Shown: in pieces, positions 36,887 to 46,539 of the stretch
How positions within the stretch are numbered: the stretch's first letter is position 1
Layout: each line of letters starts with the position of its first letter
Source of the DNA: Aestuariibacter sp.
Lineage (GTDB): Bacteria; Pseudomonadota; Gammaproteobacteria; Enterobacterales; Alteromonadaceae
Direction of reading: 5' to 3'
NCBI GenBank assembly: GCA_017794925.1
Contig: CP051238.1
Location: forward strand, 743,702 to 807,701
Length of the DNA stretch: 64,000 bases
The notes under the pieces: generated by a model
What the model was told of the DNA's origin: nothing
The model's input: the letters and a program-made list of their open reading frames with translations, nothing else
The model's database searches: none
Translations under genes and position numbers: made by a program

Positions 36887-37993
36887 ATGCTAATGAGTGG
36901 GTTTTCCTGGCAGCGTGCCGTAATCAAAATTGGCAGTGCGCTGATCGCGCCCGATGGCCAGCAATGCAGTGGCCGTTACATTCTTCCTATTGCGCGTTTT
37001 ATTACCTCTGCCCGCGAGGCAGGGAAAGAGGTCATATTAGTCTCTTCCGGCAGTGTGGCTGCTGGTCGGGCTAAAGTACCCATTCAGCATCCGGCGTCTA
37101 TTTCTGAGAAGCAGGCTATGGCCGCGATTGGCCAGATGTACATGATGGCCAACTGGCAGCGATTCTTCGACTTTCCGTGTGCGCAGGTGCTGTTAACCTA
37201 CGATGACCTGCACGATCGCACTCGTTACGTAAATATCAAAAATACCATCCGTGAACTGTTGAATCACCAGGCTTTACCGGTGGTAAATGAAAACGATACG
37301 GTTGCGGTGAATGAATTGAAAGTGGGCGACAACGACAATCTAGCTGCCTATACGGCACTGGTGTCCGGCGCTGATACCCTGATTATTTGTTCCGATATAG
37401 ACGGCCTTTACACGGCGGACCCGCGCAAAGATGCCAGTGCTAAGCTTATCCCTGAAGTCGACGAAATTACCGCTCATACATACAGCATTGCCGGCGGCGC
37501 TGGCACCTCGGTAGGTACCGGTGGTATGCGAACCAAAATTGAGGCCGCTGATAAGTGTGCCCGCAGTGGCATTCAGACTCTGATCGTCAACGGGCGGAAC
37601 GGCCATGTATTTGATGAACTGCAGGAAGGGAACATTCCCGGTACGTTGTTTAAAGCCCAGCAGTCACAAAAGACTGCCAGACGATTATGGCTGGAACATA
37701 CCCTGAAAACCCGTGGGAAAATCTTTGTGGATCAGGGAGCAGAAAAAGCCTTGGTGTCTAAAGGTGCCTCTTTACTGCCTTCAGGTGTAACCGAAGTAAG
37801 TGGTCACTTTGAGTCTGGTGATGCAATAGAAATAGTGAGTCAGGATAAGTCCCTGGCCAAAGGCCTGGCACTGTATAGTGCCCAGGAACTGAAAATGATC
37901 AAAGGTGAGAAAAGCCAGCGAATCCGGGACATTCTTGGCTACGACAACGGTGAAGTTGTGGTCCACCGCGACGATCTGGTGTTATTGAAATAA
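36887..37993 (+). CDS. proB: glutamate 5-kinase
   Basis: 368 residues, near the E. coli length. It phosphorylates glutamate in proline synthesis. The amino-acid-kinase domain (about 8-260) shows VIKIGSALI, VSSGSVAAG, NENDTVAVNELKVGDNDNLAA and GTGGMRTKIEAA. The C-terminal PUA domain (about 280-365) includes GASLLPSGVTEVSGHFESGD. It forms an operon with proA, ten bases downstream. ATG 36887 is taken; ATG 36893 is equally possible. A weak ribosome site precedes both. Confidence 0.96.
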   Translation: MLMSGFSWQRAVIKIGSALIAPDGQQCSGRYILPIARFITSAREAGKEVILVSSGSVAAGRAKVPIQHPASISEKQAMAAIGQMYMMANWQRFFDFPCAQVLLTYDDLHDRTRYVNIKNTIRELLNHQALPVVNENDTVAVNELKVGDNDNLAAYTALVSGADTLIICSDIDGLYTADPRKDASAKLIPEVDEITAHTYSIAGGAGTSVGTGGMRTKIEAADKCARSGIQTLIVNGRNGHVFDELQEGNIPGTLFKAQQSQKTARRLWLEHTLKTRGKIFVDQGAEKALVSKGASLLPSGVTEVSGHFESGDAIEIVSQDKSLAKGLALYSAQELKMIKGEKSQRIRDILGYDNGEVVVHRDDLVLLK

Positions 37994-38003
37994 GGAGCAC
38001 ACC

Positions 38004-39254
38004 ATGAGCTTTTCGATACGACAAGCTGCCAAAGACGCTAAACATGCCGCCCGTCAGGTTGCTCGCCTGAGTCCGGAGCAAAAGCGTGAAGTGCTGCACG
38101 AAATTAGCCAGCACCTGATTCAGCAAACCAAAAACATCCTGTCGGCGAATCAGCTGGATCTGGAACACGCCAAAGATATTCATTTAGATGCTGCCATGGT
38201 CGACAGGTTAACCCTGACAGAAGACCGCGTAATGGCCATTGCCAATGCCGTGGCATCGATCGCCGACCAGGATGATCCGGTGGGCGAAATAAGCCAGATG
38301 AAAACTATGCCGAGTGGTATTCAGGTTGGCAAAATGCGAATCCCGCTGGGTGTCGTGGCGATGATTTACGAATCGCGTCCAAACGTGACGGTAGATGCGG
38401 CTGCTCTGTGTTTTAAAGCCGGTAATGCGGTCATTTTACGCGGCGGTAAAGAAGCGCTGCATTCTAATCTGGCGTTGGCAGCCTGCTTGCATCACGTGCT
38501 GCGCAAGCATGACATCGACGCAGCCGCTGTGACGGTTGTCCCTGACCCGGATCGCGCGATTATGAATACCCTCATGACCCTGAAAGACGATGTGGATTTG
38601 ATTATTCCGCGTGGTGGTGAAGGCCTGATTCAGTACGTGAGTGAGCGCAGTCAAATCCCGGTTATCCAGCACTACAAAGGCGTGTGCCATTTGTATGTCG
38701 ACCAGTATGCCGATATCGAACAGGCGCTGGCCTTACTGGAAAACGGCAAAACCCAGCGCACCGGCGTGTGTAACGCATTGGAAACGTGCCTGGTTCACAA
38801 AGCCGTCGCAGACGAATTTTTGCCACGTGCCGCAGCCATGTTGAAAACCCATAACACCATGATCCACGCCTGTGATTCGTCAATTTGTCATTTTAGAGAT
38901 GCGGTAAGTGCAACGAATGCCGACTGGCAGGCTGAGTACCTGGCAATGGAGATCGCTGTGCGTGTGGTAGACAGCTACGACGATGCGGTGGACCATATTA
39001 CGCAGTATGGCTCGGGCCATACCGAAGTCATTGCTACGCAACACTACGCGACGGCCAATGCCTTTATACGCGACATTAATTCAGCGGTTGTGATGGTAAA
39101 TGCGTCTTCGCGCTTCTCTGATGGCGGTGAACTGGGTCTGGGTGCAGAAATTGGGATCTCCACCAGCAAACTACACGCCTATGGCCCAATGGGTGCTGAG
39201 TCACTGACTACCGAGAAATTTGTGGTGTTGGGTAACGGACAAACCCGAAAATAA
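38004..39254 (+). CDS. proA: gamma-glutamyl phosphate reductase
   Basis: 416 residues, family length. It reduces gamma-glutamyl phosphate to glutamate semialdehyde in proline synthesis. The NADPH-binding and catalytic segments PLGVVAMIYESRPNVTVDAA, LRGGKEALHSN and the Cys-containing QRTGVCNALETCL are present, with the ending NASSRFSDGGELGLGAEIGI. Directly downstream of proB with its own AAGGAGCACACC ribosome site. Confidence 0.96.
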   Translation: MSFSIRQAAKDAKHAARQVARLSPEQKREVLHEISQHLIQQTKNILSANQLDLEHAKDIHLDAAMVDRLTLTEDRVMAIANAVASIADQDDPVGEISQMKTMPSGIQVGKMRIPLGVVAMIYESRPNVTVDAAALCFKAGNAVILRGGKEALHSNLALAACLHHVLRKHDIDAAAVTVVPDPDRAIMNTLMTLKDDVDLIIPRGGEGLIQYVSERSQIPVIQHYKGVCHLYVDQYADIEQALALLENGKTQRTGVCNALETCLVHKAVADEFLPRAAAMLKTHNTMIHACDSSICHFRDAVSATNADWQAEYLAMEIAVRVVDSYDDAVDHITQYGSGHTEVIATQHYATANAFIRDINSAVVMVNASSRFSDGGELGLGAEIGISTSKLHAYGPMGAESLTTEKFVVLGNGQTRK

Positions 39255-39333
39255 CAACTGATTGCACTTTGCCCGTAGCGACCGCGTGTTCAACGCGGTA
39301 AGCTGTAACCATCATTGAAGGATGAGACAAAAA

Positions 39334-39771
39334 ATGACGGATATAACCCCTTCGCTGAATGACTATCCCTATGCGGTAACCCTGCCAACTCGCTGGCAGG
39401 ACAATGATGTCTACGGCAATGTGAATAACGTGGTGTTCTACAGCTTTTTTGACACCGCGGTAAACCGTTTTCTGGCTGATGAAGCGGGTATGGATTTCAG
39501 ACACAGCCCGGTGATTGCGCATGTTGTGAGTTCGCAGTGTCAGTTTATTTCCAATATCTCCTATCCTGAAGATGTGGAAGTGGGCGTGCGCGTCGCCAAA
39601 ATTGGCCGCAGCTCGGTCACTTATGGTGTGTCGATATACGCTGGTACTAATCAGCGTCGTGTGGCTCACGGGCAGTTTGTGCAGGTATTTGTCGATCGCA
39701 CGACGAATCGTGTTGTACAAATTCCACCGCGTATCAAGAGCGCATTAGAACGGATCATCGAAGCCCTGTGA
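39334..39771 (+). CDS. acyl-CoA thioesterase, 4HBT (YbgC-like) hot-dog fold
   Basis: 145 residues. The hot-dog thioesterase signature RWQDNDVYGNVNNVVFYSFF keeps the catalytic Asp and the NVNN of the family, with Tyr-Gly replacing the usual Met-Gly-His. VEVGVRVAKIGRSSVTYGVSI is the second conserved block. I start at ATG 39334, because at ATG 39322 the GAAGGA site would touch the start codon. TGATG overlap with the dehydrogenase gene means coupled translation. Confidence 0.85.
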   Translation: MTDITPSLNDYPYAVTLPTRWQDNDVYGNVNNVVFYSFFDTAVNRFLADEAGMDFRHSPVIAHVVSSQCQFISNISYPEDVEVGVRVAKIGRSSVTYGVSIYAGTNQRRVAHGQFVQVFVDRTTNRVVQIPPRIKSALERIIEAL

Positions 39772-40700
39772 TGCAGGTCGTTATACTGGATGGCGATTCT
39801 CTGGGCCGCGATGCTGATCTGTCAGCTTTGCATGCGCTGCCGGTAACCGTTACCTGTTATCCCACCACCGCTGCAAATGAGGTGGTAGAGCGAATAGCCG
39901 CGGCCGATATCATACTGGTTAACAAGGTCATGCTCAGTGCAGAAGTGCTGGAGCAGGCTCCTCAGTGTCGCTATATCGGTATTCTGGCTACTGGCATGAA
40001 TAATGTCGATTTGGCCTACTGCGAACAACGTGGAATTACCGTTAATAATGTTGCTGGCTATGGTACCGACTCGGTTGCTCAGCACACGCTAATGCTCATG
40101 TTGAACCTGGCCACGTCAGCGTTACCTACTATGCGTCAGATACAACAGGGCGAATGGTCGCAATCGCCGTTTTTCTGTTTACTCGACAACCCGGTTATCG
40201 AATTGGCTGGAAAGCATCTGGTCATTGTGGGTTATGGCACACTCGGGCAGCGTGTAGCCGAACTGGCAACGGCATTCGGTATGCTGGTGTCTGTTGCTGC
40301 CAGACCGGGTACTGAACACGCTTCGCGTAAACCGCTGGATGAATTATTACCAGAGGCTGATGTGGTGAGTTTACACTGCCAGCTTAGCGACGATACCGCA
40401 CAACTCATCAATGCCGAACGGCTAGCGCTGATGAAGCCGGGTGTATTACTCATTAATACTGCCAGAGGCGGCCTGATTGATGAACAGGCATTGCTGACCG
40501 CACTTACCCAAAATCAGATAGGCGGCGCAGCGCTGGATACCCTGAGTGTCGAGCCTCCGCCAGCAGACCACCCCCTTCTAAAAGCACCACTACCTAATTT
40601 ATTGATCACGCCACATAGCGCCTGGGCAGCAAAAGAAGCGCGCCAGCGATTAATTACACTCGCGGTAAACAAGCTTTCTGCCTATTTAGATAACGTATAA
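39771..40700 (+). CDS. D-2-hydroxyacid dehydrogenase (glycerate/hydroxypyruvate type)
   Basis: 309 residues. Rossmann NAD motif VIVGYGTLGQRVAELA, and the catalytic triad positions in NTARGGLIDEQALL (Arg), LDTLSVEPPPADHPLL (Glu) and LLITPHSAWA (His). The sequence is closest to the glycerate dehydrogenase (HprA) branch, by the VNNVAGYGTDSVAQH motif. It may oxidise D-glycerate or reduce hydroxypyruvate. The ATG overlaps the thioesterase stop as TGATG; a GTG three bases earlier is also in frame. Confidence 0.88.
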   Translation: MQVVILDGDSLGRDADLSALHALPVTVTCYPTTAANEVVERIAAADIILVNKVMLSAEVLEQAPQCRYIGILATGMNNVDLAYCEQRGITVNNVAGYGTDSVAQHTLMLMLNLATSALPTMRQIQQGEWSQSPFFCLLDNPVIELAGKHLVIVGYGTLGQRVAELATAFGMLVSVAARPGTEHASRKPLDELLPEADVVSLHCQLSDDTAQLINAERLALMKPGVLLINTARGGLIDEQALLTALTQNQIGGAALDTLSVEPPPADHPLLKAPLPNLLITPHSAWAAKEARQRLITLAVNKLSAYLDNV

Positions 40701-40726
40701 CGAAACCGGGTAAACCAAGCTGTCGT

Positions 40727-41005
40727 TTATTGTCGACTGAGTTTCTTCAGTTCTTCGTTTAGCGCATATGCAGGCTCAGTCACAATGGCTTCCAGCGCCG
40801 CAATGCGCTCTTTTAATGCCGCAATTTCAGCGTCTTTCAGGTCCGCTTTCGTTGTTGCAGTTTCCTGACGGTTTGCAAATGGATTCACACTCTCACCTGA
40901 AAGCCAGGCGCTTAGTTGCCAGCGGTACTTTGCGTCCAGGTAGTGACACAAAAGGGTAAGTGCGAGTACTGCTGATACAAGTGCAACAATATTGAATGGG
41001 GTCAT
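40727..41005 (-). CDS. PspB-like small membrane protein
   Basis: 92 residues. One N-terminal membrane helix (MTPFNIVALVSAVLALTLLCHYL) is followed by a cytoplasmic coiled coil, whose DLKDAEIAALKERIAALEAIV resembles the RIQALESIL helix of PspB. Envelope-stress PspB couples to PspC and the PspF regulon, but no pspA or pspC is in this window, so the assignment is only by similarity. An AGAGGAAGCCACC ribosome site precedes the ATG. It is divergent from the ECF sigma-factor gene. Confidence 0.6.
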   Translation of the reverse strand: MTPFNIVALVSAVLALTLLCHYLDAKYRWQLSAWLSGESVNPFANRQETATTKADLKDAEIAALKERIAALEAIVTEPAYALNEELKKLSRQ

Positions 41006-41055
41006 GGTGGCTTCCTCTAAAATGGCGTTTATATTTCACTAGTCATGGCAGAAAT

Positions 41056-41085
41056 AAAAAAATTACAACGCGCTGTAATTTTTTT
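41056..41085. promoter_or_regulatory. imperfect 30-base inverted repeat with T-tract
   Basis: AAAAATTACAACG followed directly by CGCTGTAATTTTT, one mismatch in each half-site of 15. It lies between the divergent PspB-like and sigma-factor genes, 51-88 bases from either start, which is an odd place for a terminator. It may instead be an operator or an early attenuator. Confidence 0.5.
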
Positions 41086-41143
41086 TGCGATGACGTGACT
41101 ATAGAGACAACAAACCCCTTTCAACGAACACTCAGGACTTTCA

Positions 41144-41647
41144 GTGCAAGCGGATTTTAAGGACATCCTCAATCAGCATCAGGCGTTGCTCAGCCGTGTT
41201 GCTGCGAGTTATGAGGCGAATGAGGCTTTGCAGCAGGAGCTGTTGCAGGAGATTGCATTGGCCGTTTGGCAAGGTCTGAGTCGTTTTAACGGCGAAGCGT
41301 CACTGAAAACCTATATCCTGAAAATCGCACATAACCGGGCAGTTACGCACGTCTGCAAAGAAGTAAAAAAACAGGAAGAGTCTGGTCACGATAATATAGC
41401 GTGGGAATTCGCTCAGGGTAATAGCGACACAGAGCCGCATGTGGTGGCGGAACAGCAAGGGAATATTGATCAGTTGCTGATTGCTGTGCGCAAACTACCC
41501 GTGGTGATGCGACAGGTATTAACGCTCACCCTGGAAGGCCTCAGCTATCTGGAAATCGCTGAAGTATGCGGGATAACAAAAAATCATGTAGGCGTGTTAT
41601 TACAACGTGCAAAAACACAGTTACAACAGGATCTCAATCATGTCTGA
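41144..41647 (+). CDS. ECF RNA polymerase sigma factor
   Basis: 167 residues with region 2 (about 10-75; EALQQELLQEIALAVWQGLSRF then SLKTYILKIAHNRAVTH) and region 4 (about 110-160; LRKLPVVMRQVLTLTLEGLSYLEIAEVCGIT then HVGVLLQRAKTQL). There is no region 1.1 or 3, so it is an extracytoplasmic-function sigma factor. It is followed at once by a membrane protein gene that starts within its end. The start is GTG 41144, preceded by CAGGAC. A target promoter cannot be read from here; the palindrome 60 bases upstream may be involved. Confidence 0.9.
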   Translation: MQADFKDILNQHQALLSRVAASYEANEALQQELLQEIALAVWQGLSRFNGEASLKTYILKIAHNRAVTHVCKEVKKQEESGHDNIAWEFAQGNSDTEPHVVAEQQGNIDQLLIAVRKLPVVMRQVLTLTLEGLSYLEIAEVCGITKNHVGVLLQRAKTQLQQDLNHV

Positions 41648-42215
41648 TTCATCACCAGATTTATCGGCACTGTGGCAACAGCAGCCTACTAATCACATTG
41701 ATATGCAGGATTTAACCCGCCGGTTGAAGCGACAGCAGCGTGCACAGCGGCTCTATCTGATGCTGGATATGTTGGGATTTGTACCGGCCATTTGGGTGCT
41801 CATTGCAACGTGGGATGAACTGTCATCGCTGTTATCCGGCTGTTTAATAATACTGGTAGCGGTGACGTTTGTATTTTATTTGTATATAGCCTGGTTGCGC
41901 CGTCATGCTGCACTGGCTACGTTCGGTGATACATCTCACTATGTCGATACGCTAAAAAAACAGCTGCTTAACAACCATAAGATTGCCCGTCTTACATTCC
42001 ATTCGTGCTGGTTATCCGGTATTGCTCTTGTGGCTATATTGGGCATGATGGCGCTGTTTGATGATTACACAATGGACAACCTTAAGCGTAGCGCCTGGGT
42101 TTTGGTATTGGTTGTGCTGGGGTTAGTTGCCACCAGTGTGTGGGCACACAAACGGGCTGCACGCTTTAAACGCGAATATCATCAACTGGCCGGATTTGAT
42201 TCCGGTACACAGTAA
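41640..42215 (+). CDS. membrane protein, putative anti-sigma partner
   Basis: 191 residues from ATG 41640, overlapping the sigma-factor stop. An N-terminal cytoplasmic stretch of about 35 residues (SDSSPDLSALWQQQPTNHID) ends in a basic helix. Four membrane helices follow (about 40-60, 66-86, 120-140, 148-168), with a basic tail. Overlap with an ECF sigma gene suggests an anti-sigma factor, but the typical zinc-binding HxxxCxxC domain is absent. Function inferred from coupling only. Confidence 0.68.
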   Translation: MSDSSPDLSALWQQQPTNHIDMQDLTRRLKRQQRAQRLYLMLDMLGFVPAIWVLIATWDELSSLLSGCLIILVAVTFVFYLYIAWLRRHAALATFGDTSHYVDTLKKQLLNNHKIARLTFHSCWLSGIALVAILGMMALFDDYTMDNLKRSAWVLVLVVLGLVATSVWAHKRAARFKREYHQLAGFDSGTQ

Positions 42216-42257
42216 AGGCGCGTATACTCGCACAATTCATCATTTTGGTTGTATACC

Positions 42258-42845
42258 ATGACCTCCATTAAGCATCTGCTCGAGAATAATAAACATTGGG
42301 CGGCGCGCACTCACAACGCTGATCCTACTTTCTTCGAAACCCTGTCCAAACAGCAAGCGCCACAGTACCTGTGGATTGGTTGTTCAGACAGCCGGGTTCC
42401 GGCTAATCAAATCGTTGATCTGCTGCCGGGGGATATTTTTGTTCACCGCAATGTGGCGAATATGGTGATCCACACTGATTTTAATTGTTTGTCAGTACTT
42501 CAATATGCTGTGGATGTGCTGAAAGTGAAGCACATCATTGTTTGCGGACACTATGGGTGTGGTGGGGTTGAGGCCGCAATGAGCGATCAGCAATTTGGCC
42601 TCATTGACAACTGGCTGGGGCATATCCGCGATATTTATCAGTTACATTATGATGCCATTCAGGCGCTACCTGAGGACGAGCGGTCAGCCCGATTATGTGA
42701 ACTCAATGTATTGGCACAAACCAGTAATGTGCGCAAAACCACTATCGTGAAAGACGCACTTGCCCGCAATCAGGATTTGTCTATTCACAGCTGGATTTAC
42801 AGCCTTCAAAACGGCCGCATTACGGACTTGTCTGATCAACAGTAA
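42258..42845 (+). CDS. can: beta-carbonic anhydrase
   Basis: 195 residues. Beta-class carbonic anhydrase converting CO2 and bicarbonate. Zinc ligands are Cys, His and Cys in IGCSDSRVPANQIV (Asp-Arg dyad included) and CGHYGCGGV. The NIADTV-like stretch reads VHRNVANMVIHTDFN. Start at ATG 42258 (MTSIKHLL). It is slightly shorter than E. coli Can (220). It is probably cytosolic, supplying bicarbonate for carboxylations. Symbol by family similarity. Confidence 0.93.
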   Translation: MTSIKHLLENNKHWAARTHNADPTFFETLSKQQAPQYLWIGCSDSRVPANQIVDLLPGDIFVHRNVANMVIHTDFNCLSVLQYAVDVLKVKHIIVCGHYGCGGVEAAMSDQQFGLIDNWLGHIRDIYQLHYDAIQALPEDERSARLCELNVLAQTSNVRKTTIVKDALARNQDLSIHSWIYSLQNGRITDLSDQQ

Positions 42846-42858
42846 GTTGGTCTGAATG

Positions 42859-45800
42859 TTATTGTGACGGCGTGGACCCGGTGTCTGCGTCTTCTTTGCC
42901 CCGCTTACCCAAAGTGAACTGGTAATACAGATCCACGGCGGTATGCAGGCTGCGGACGACTTCCAGGTACAGGTTGTTCATGATCTGATAGCGCAATGCG
43001 ACTTCCTGACCACCGCTGTCTTCGTTAGAAAACATACCTACCCCATATCGCACGGTAAGGTTAGGTGCTATTTTACCTGAGATGGCGAGCTTGGTGTTGT
43101 CTCCTTGCCCAGTGGTCGATACCGTTAAGTCTTCGATGCCGAGCGCTTCACCCACACCACTTGTCAGGCCCTCAGAACTGGATAAGCCGAAGCCAATTAA
43201 CAGGCTTGCGTAGGCATTCTGGTCCATCTCACTGTTGCTACCACCCAGGCCGCCGCTGCCGCTTAACAAGTAAGCCAGGTTTTGTGCCTGATCCATGGTG
43301 GGTTCGGAAAACAGGTTTACACTGGGTTGCGTAGCAGGCCCTTCTATTCTCACACCAGCAATTACTTCGTCTTCAGTAAGCTCCGGGTCGCGAATGGCTT
43401 CAACCAGTAACATTGGCTGGTCGAGAGGGCCATTGAACTGTACTTCACCGGTGCGAATGATCAGGTTTTGCCCGTAGGCTTCGTAGCGGCCGTTGAGAAT
43501 CTGCAGATCACCAAATCCGGTAAGGGCAGGCTGAGTTTGCACTTTGATTCCACCGCTAAGGGAAGCCGTCAGGCCAAACGCGTCCAGTTTAACTTCCTGC
43601 GTCTTGGCATCATCTATGGTCACCATCACATTGGCGTTAATTTGGTCAATCAGCGCATCGCTGGGAGGCTCGCCACGTAAATGAACATCTTTAGACGGCG
43701 CAATGGCACTGGGGGGAAGATCGTTCACTTTGATCCTGGCGTAGGGAATATCAACCTTGCCCTGTATATCGATTTTCTGAGGGGTAATATGGGCAGTCAG
43801 ATCCGGTGATACTTTGACCTTGCTGTCATCGTATTGCACGGTGAATGCTTCACCGGCAAGGGTGAAATTGACTTCAGGAGCATCGCCCCAGCTTAGGTCG
43901 CCATTGAGTGTGCCTGCGCCATCGCCCAGCATGTACTCGCCCTTAAAGTCTGCATTGTCGCCATTCAGGGTAATCGTTTGTTGCCACTGGCTGACTTTCA
44001 CCGGTAGGTCGTCGCTGTCGATATGGCCGTCACTAACGGCTAGTGAACCATTAATGAGCGGTAACGTCATCGGGCCGCTAAGTGCAAGTTCACCGTCAAT
44101 CTGGCCGTTTAGCTTGTTCATATTAGGTAGCAAAGCCTGAAAGGGGGACAGTTGCCAGTGATTAATGTTCACCGTGCCATCCAGTGTGGGGCTATCTGCC
44201 AGCGGCAGAAGTTTGATGTTAGCGGTGATTTCACCCACCTGCGGGCTATTAATATCCGTTGTAAACGTTAGCTGATTGTCTGCCCAGTTGCCGTTTAGCG
44301 CAAAGGTGTCCACCGCAATGAGTACTTCGCCTTCAGGGCCTAGTCGCCAGTCATCCGAAGTGATATCCGCGCTGACTTTCGCCTTTGCCTGCTGCGTGGT
44401 TAGGTCCATTTGGCCCTGACTGGAAAATGACAAGGTTGCTTCGTTACGCTCGAATAATACCCCGGGGGCCAATTCAAATGCCCAAAGCCCGAGAGGGAGC
44501 TCGGTAGCACTGATGTCCCAGAGTACCTGTTTCGGGTTGTACGTGGCGGCGTTGATGCATAGCTCGCCGTGTTCGCGTGATTCCCAACAGTGTGCTGATA
44601 CATCAAACTGTTGTGGCGATAGCACAAACTTAAGATCTACATCCGTGTTTAGTTCCCAGCGTGTATTCACTACCGCCAGCTGTGTATCGCTAAGAACGCC
44701 GCGCCATGTGCCGTCCTGCCAGCTTCCGCTTAGGTTCAATTCACTGGTGTAGTCAGGCAATTGCAGCGATGTTGATAGGGTGTGTTCTGCCAGACTGCCT
44801 TCCACATCAATGCTACCGTTCAGCGGCCCTTGCTTAGCCATCGCCTCACTCAGGTTCGGGCTAAGGGCAACATCGTTCAACGTAATATTCGATTGAATGG
44901 TCGGGTTGTTCCAGTCGCCCTCAATATTCACAACACCTTTTATCCCCCCTTTCACTTCCGGGTACAGGTAGCTTAAGTGCGGTAATTCAAGTGTGATCAG
45001 GGCGTCGATATACTGCTGATTAAATACCTGTCCGATGGCCGAAACTTCGTTGTCTTCCAGTTGTGCAGTGAGGTTGCCTACCATAATGTCACTGTTGGCT
45101 GAATACACCGCGTCACCTTGAAGCAGGAAGTCTCTGTTGTACTGCACGCCTGACAACTGAATATCTGAAACCAGCACATTTGGTCCGCGGGATGTCATAC
45201 TCAACTGTGTTTTCAGTAAGCCATCAACCAGGCTCGGCGCTTCTGCGTTCAGGCTCGTTAAATCCAGTGTCTGGATGCGGGTTAACCCTTCCCAGCTAAC
45301 GGACTCGCTAAAATATAATACGCCGCTGTTAGACACGGTTCCGTCCAGCAAGTCTGCGTTCAAGGCGCTAATAGCAAGTGAGCGATCGCCTAACACGGCC
45401 TGAATGTCGACTGACGTAGCCGGCATACCGGCCCCCGATACGGCTGTGTTTGCCGCCAGGGCATATTGCCCCATGTTACCCTGAACAGATAAAACGCCGG
45501 CGGCTAATTGCATATCCTGCGCGGGCTTAAGGGTCTGTTCCGGCCAGCTTAGCTGAAGCGATAGGGGTAACTGGCTATCCAGCAGGTTGGTTTGCAGTTG
45601 GGCGTTGGCTGCCACGCTGCCGCTGGCAGCCAGGTTAAGTGACAAATTACTTAAATCCCCATTTAAAGCCAGATTGGCTTGTTGAGGAAAGCTTTCCAGC
45701 GACGAACTCGCATCCAGCGCGAGCGTAATGGGATAATTACCAGTAAAAGCAACCTGCCCGGTTAAGCTTGTCTTGCCCTGAGGGGCTTCCACGCTGAGCT

Positions 45801-46539
45801 GCTTCCATTCCACCTGACGCTTTTTAACCATTGCGTGTTGTAATGCGATATGTAGCTGTGTCAGCAGTGACTCGCCCTGATATACATGCAGGTTAGTCAC
45901 TGCGAGGTCACTGATATCGATGACCAACGGCATAGTGAGTGCTGGTAGCTCGGGAGGCTGATAGCTTAGTACCAGCGGGGCTGACTCAGGAGCCGGGGCA
46001 TTTTCTGCGGCGGGCAGGCTGACGTTTATATTGTCGGTATGAAAATGCCCAATGGTAACACTGTCTACCCATTCGGCCTGTGTGCTCAGGCGCTCTACAG
46101 TCACGTTGGCTGCAAAGGTTGAAATGTCTGCCCCGGTGACCGTAAGTTGGTCTAAATAAATCGACACCGGTAATTCAATGGCTTCAATCGGCTCATTGTC
46201 AGGCTCTGATTCGGGGCCTTCAGCCAGTTGTTTTACTACAGGCTGGTTAACCGTTAATGCGTTAATACAGGCAGAAGATTGCAACAAGCAGGTCCACTCG
46301 TGATCCAGCTCGATGCGGGCGACCTGAACCTGCCATTGTTCGTTTTTCCAGTTAAGTTCCTCAACCGTCAGGGTTGACCATAAACTCCCTGAAACAGAAG
46401 ACACCGATAAGCCGGGTACACTGTGATTGGCGGCATACTGGATCAGTGGCATGCCCAGTGGTGATAAACACACACCGATGAACGCAATCAAGCCTGCGAC
46501 CGTATATAAAAACACTTTTGCCAGACGGTTTATACTCAT
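42859..46539 (-). CDS. tamB: translocation and assembly module inner-membrane subunit TamB
   Basis: 1226 residues, near the family length. One N-terminal membrane anchor (about 8-30), a very long beta-helical (AsmA/TamB-like) periplasmic body with repeating DGT.N.N / LTG.v blocks, and the C-terminal DUF490 domain (about 880-1226), which includes INANVMVTIDDAKTQEVKLDAFGLTASLSGG-type strands and the ending YYQFTLGKRGKEDADTG. TamB spans the periplasm and works with TamA in outer-membrane protein and lipid transport. Its ATG overlaps the tamA stop. Confidence 0.93.
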   Translation of the reverse strand: MSINRLAKVFLYTVAGLIAFIGVCLSPLGMPLIQYAANHSVPGLSVSSVSGSLWSTLTVEELNWKNEQWQVQVARIELDHEWTCLLQSSACINALTVNQPVVKQLAEGPESEPDNEPIEAIELPVSIYLDQLTVTGADISTFAANVTVERLSTQAEWVDSVTIGHFHTDNINVSLPAAENAPAPESAPLVLSYQPPELPALTMPLVIDISDLAVTNLHVYQGESLLTQLHIALQHAMVKKRQVEWKQLSVEAPQGKTSLTGQVAFTGNYPITLALDASSSLESFPQQANLALNGDLSNLSLNLAASGSVAANAQLQTNLLDSQLPLSLQLSWPEQTLKPAQDMQLAAGVLSVQGNMGQYALAANTAVSGAGMPATSVDIQAVLGDRSLAISALNADLLDGTVSNSGVLYFSESVSWEGLTRIQTLDLTSLNAEAPSLVDGLLKTQLSMTSRGPNVLVSDIQLSGVQYNRDFLLQGDAVYSANSDIMVGNLTAQLEDNEVSAIGQVFNQQYIDALITLELPHLSYLYPEVKGGIKGVVNIEGDWNNPTIQSNITLNDVALSPNLSEAMAKQGPLNGSIDVEGSLAEHTLSTSLQLPDYTSELNLSGSWQDGTWRGVLSDTQLAVVNTRWELNTDVDLKFVLSPQQFDVSAHCWESREHGELCINAATYNPKQVLWDISATELPLGLWAFELAPGVLFERNEATLSFSSQGQMDLTTQQAKAKVSADITSDDWRLGPEGEVLIAVDTFALNGNWADNQLTFTTDINSPQVGEITANIKLLPLADSPTLDGTVNINHWQLSPFQALLPNMNKLNGQIDGELALSGPMTLPLINGSLAVSDGHIDSDDLPVKVSQWQQTITLNGDNADFKGEYMLGDGAGTLNGDLSWGDAPEVNFTLAGEAFTVQYDDSKVKVSPDLTAHITPQKIDIQGKVDIPYARIKVNDLPPSAIAPSKDVHLRGEPPSDALIDQINANVMVTIDDAKTQEVKLDAFGLTASLSGGIKVQTQPALTGFGDLQILNGRYEAYGQNLIIRTGEVQFNGPLDQPMLLVEAIRDPELTEDEVIAGVRIEGPATQPSVNLFSEPTMDQAQNLAYLLSGSGGLGGSNSEMDQNAYASLLIGFGLSSSEGLTSGVGEALGIEDLTVSTTGQGDNTKLAISGKIAPNLTVRYGVGMFSNEDSGGQEVALRYQIMNNLYLEVVRSLHTAVDLYYQFTLGKRGKEDADTGSTPSQ

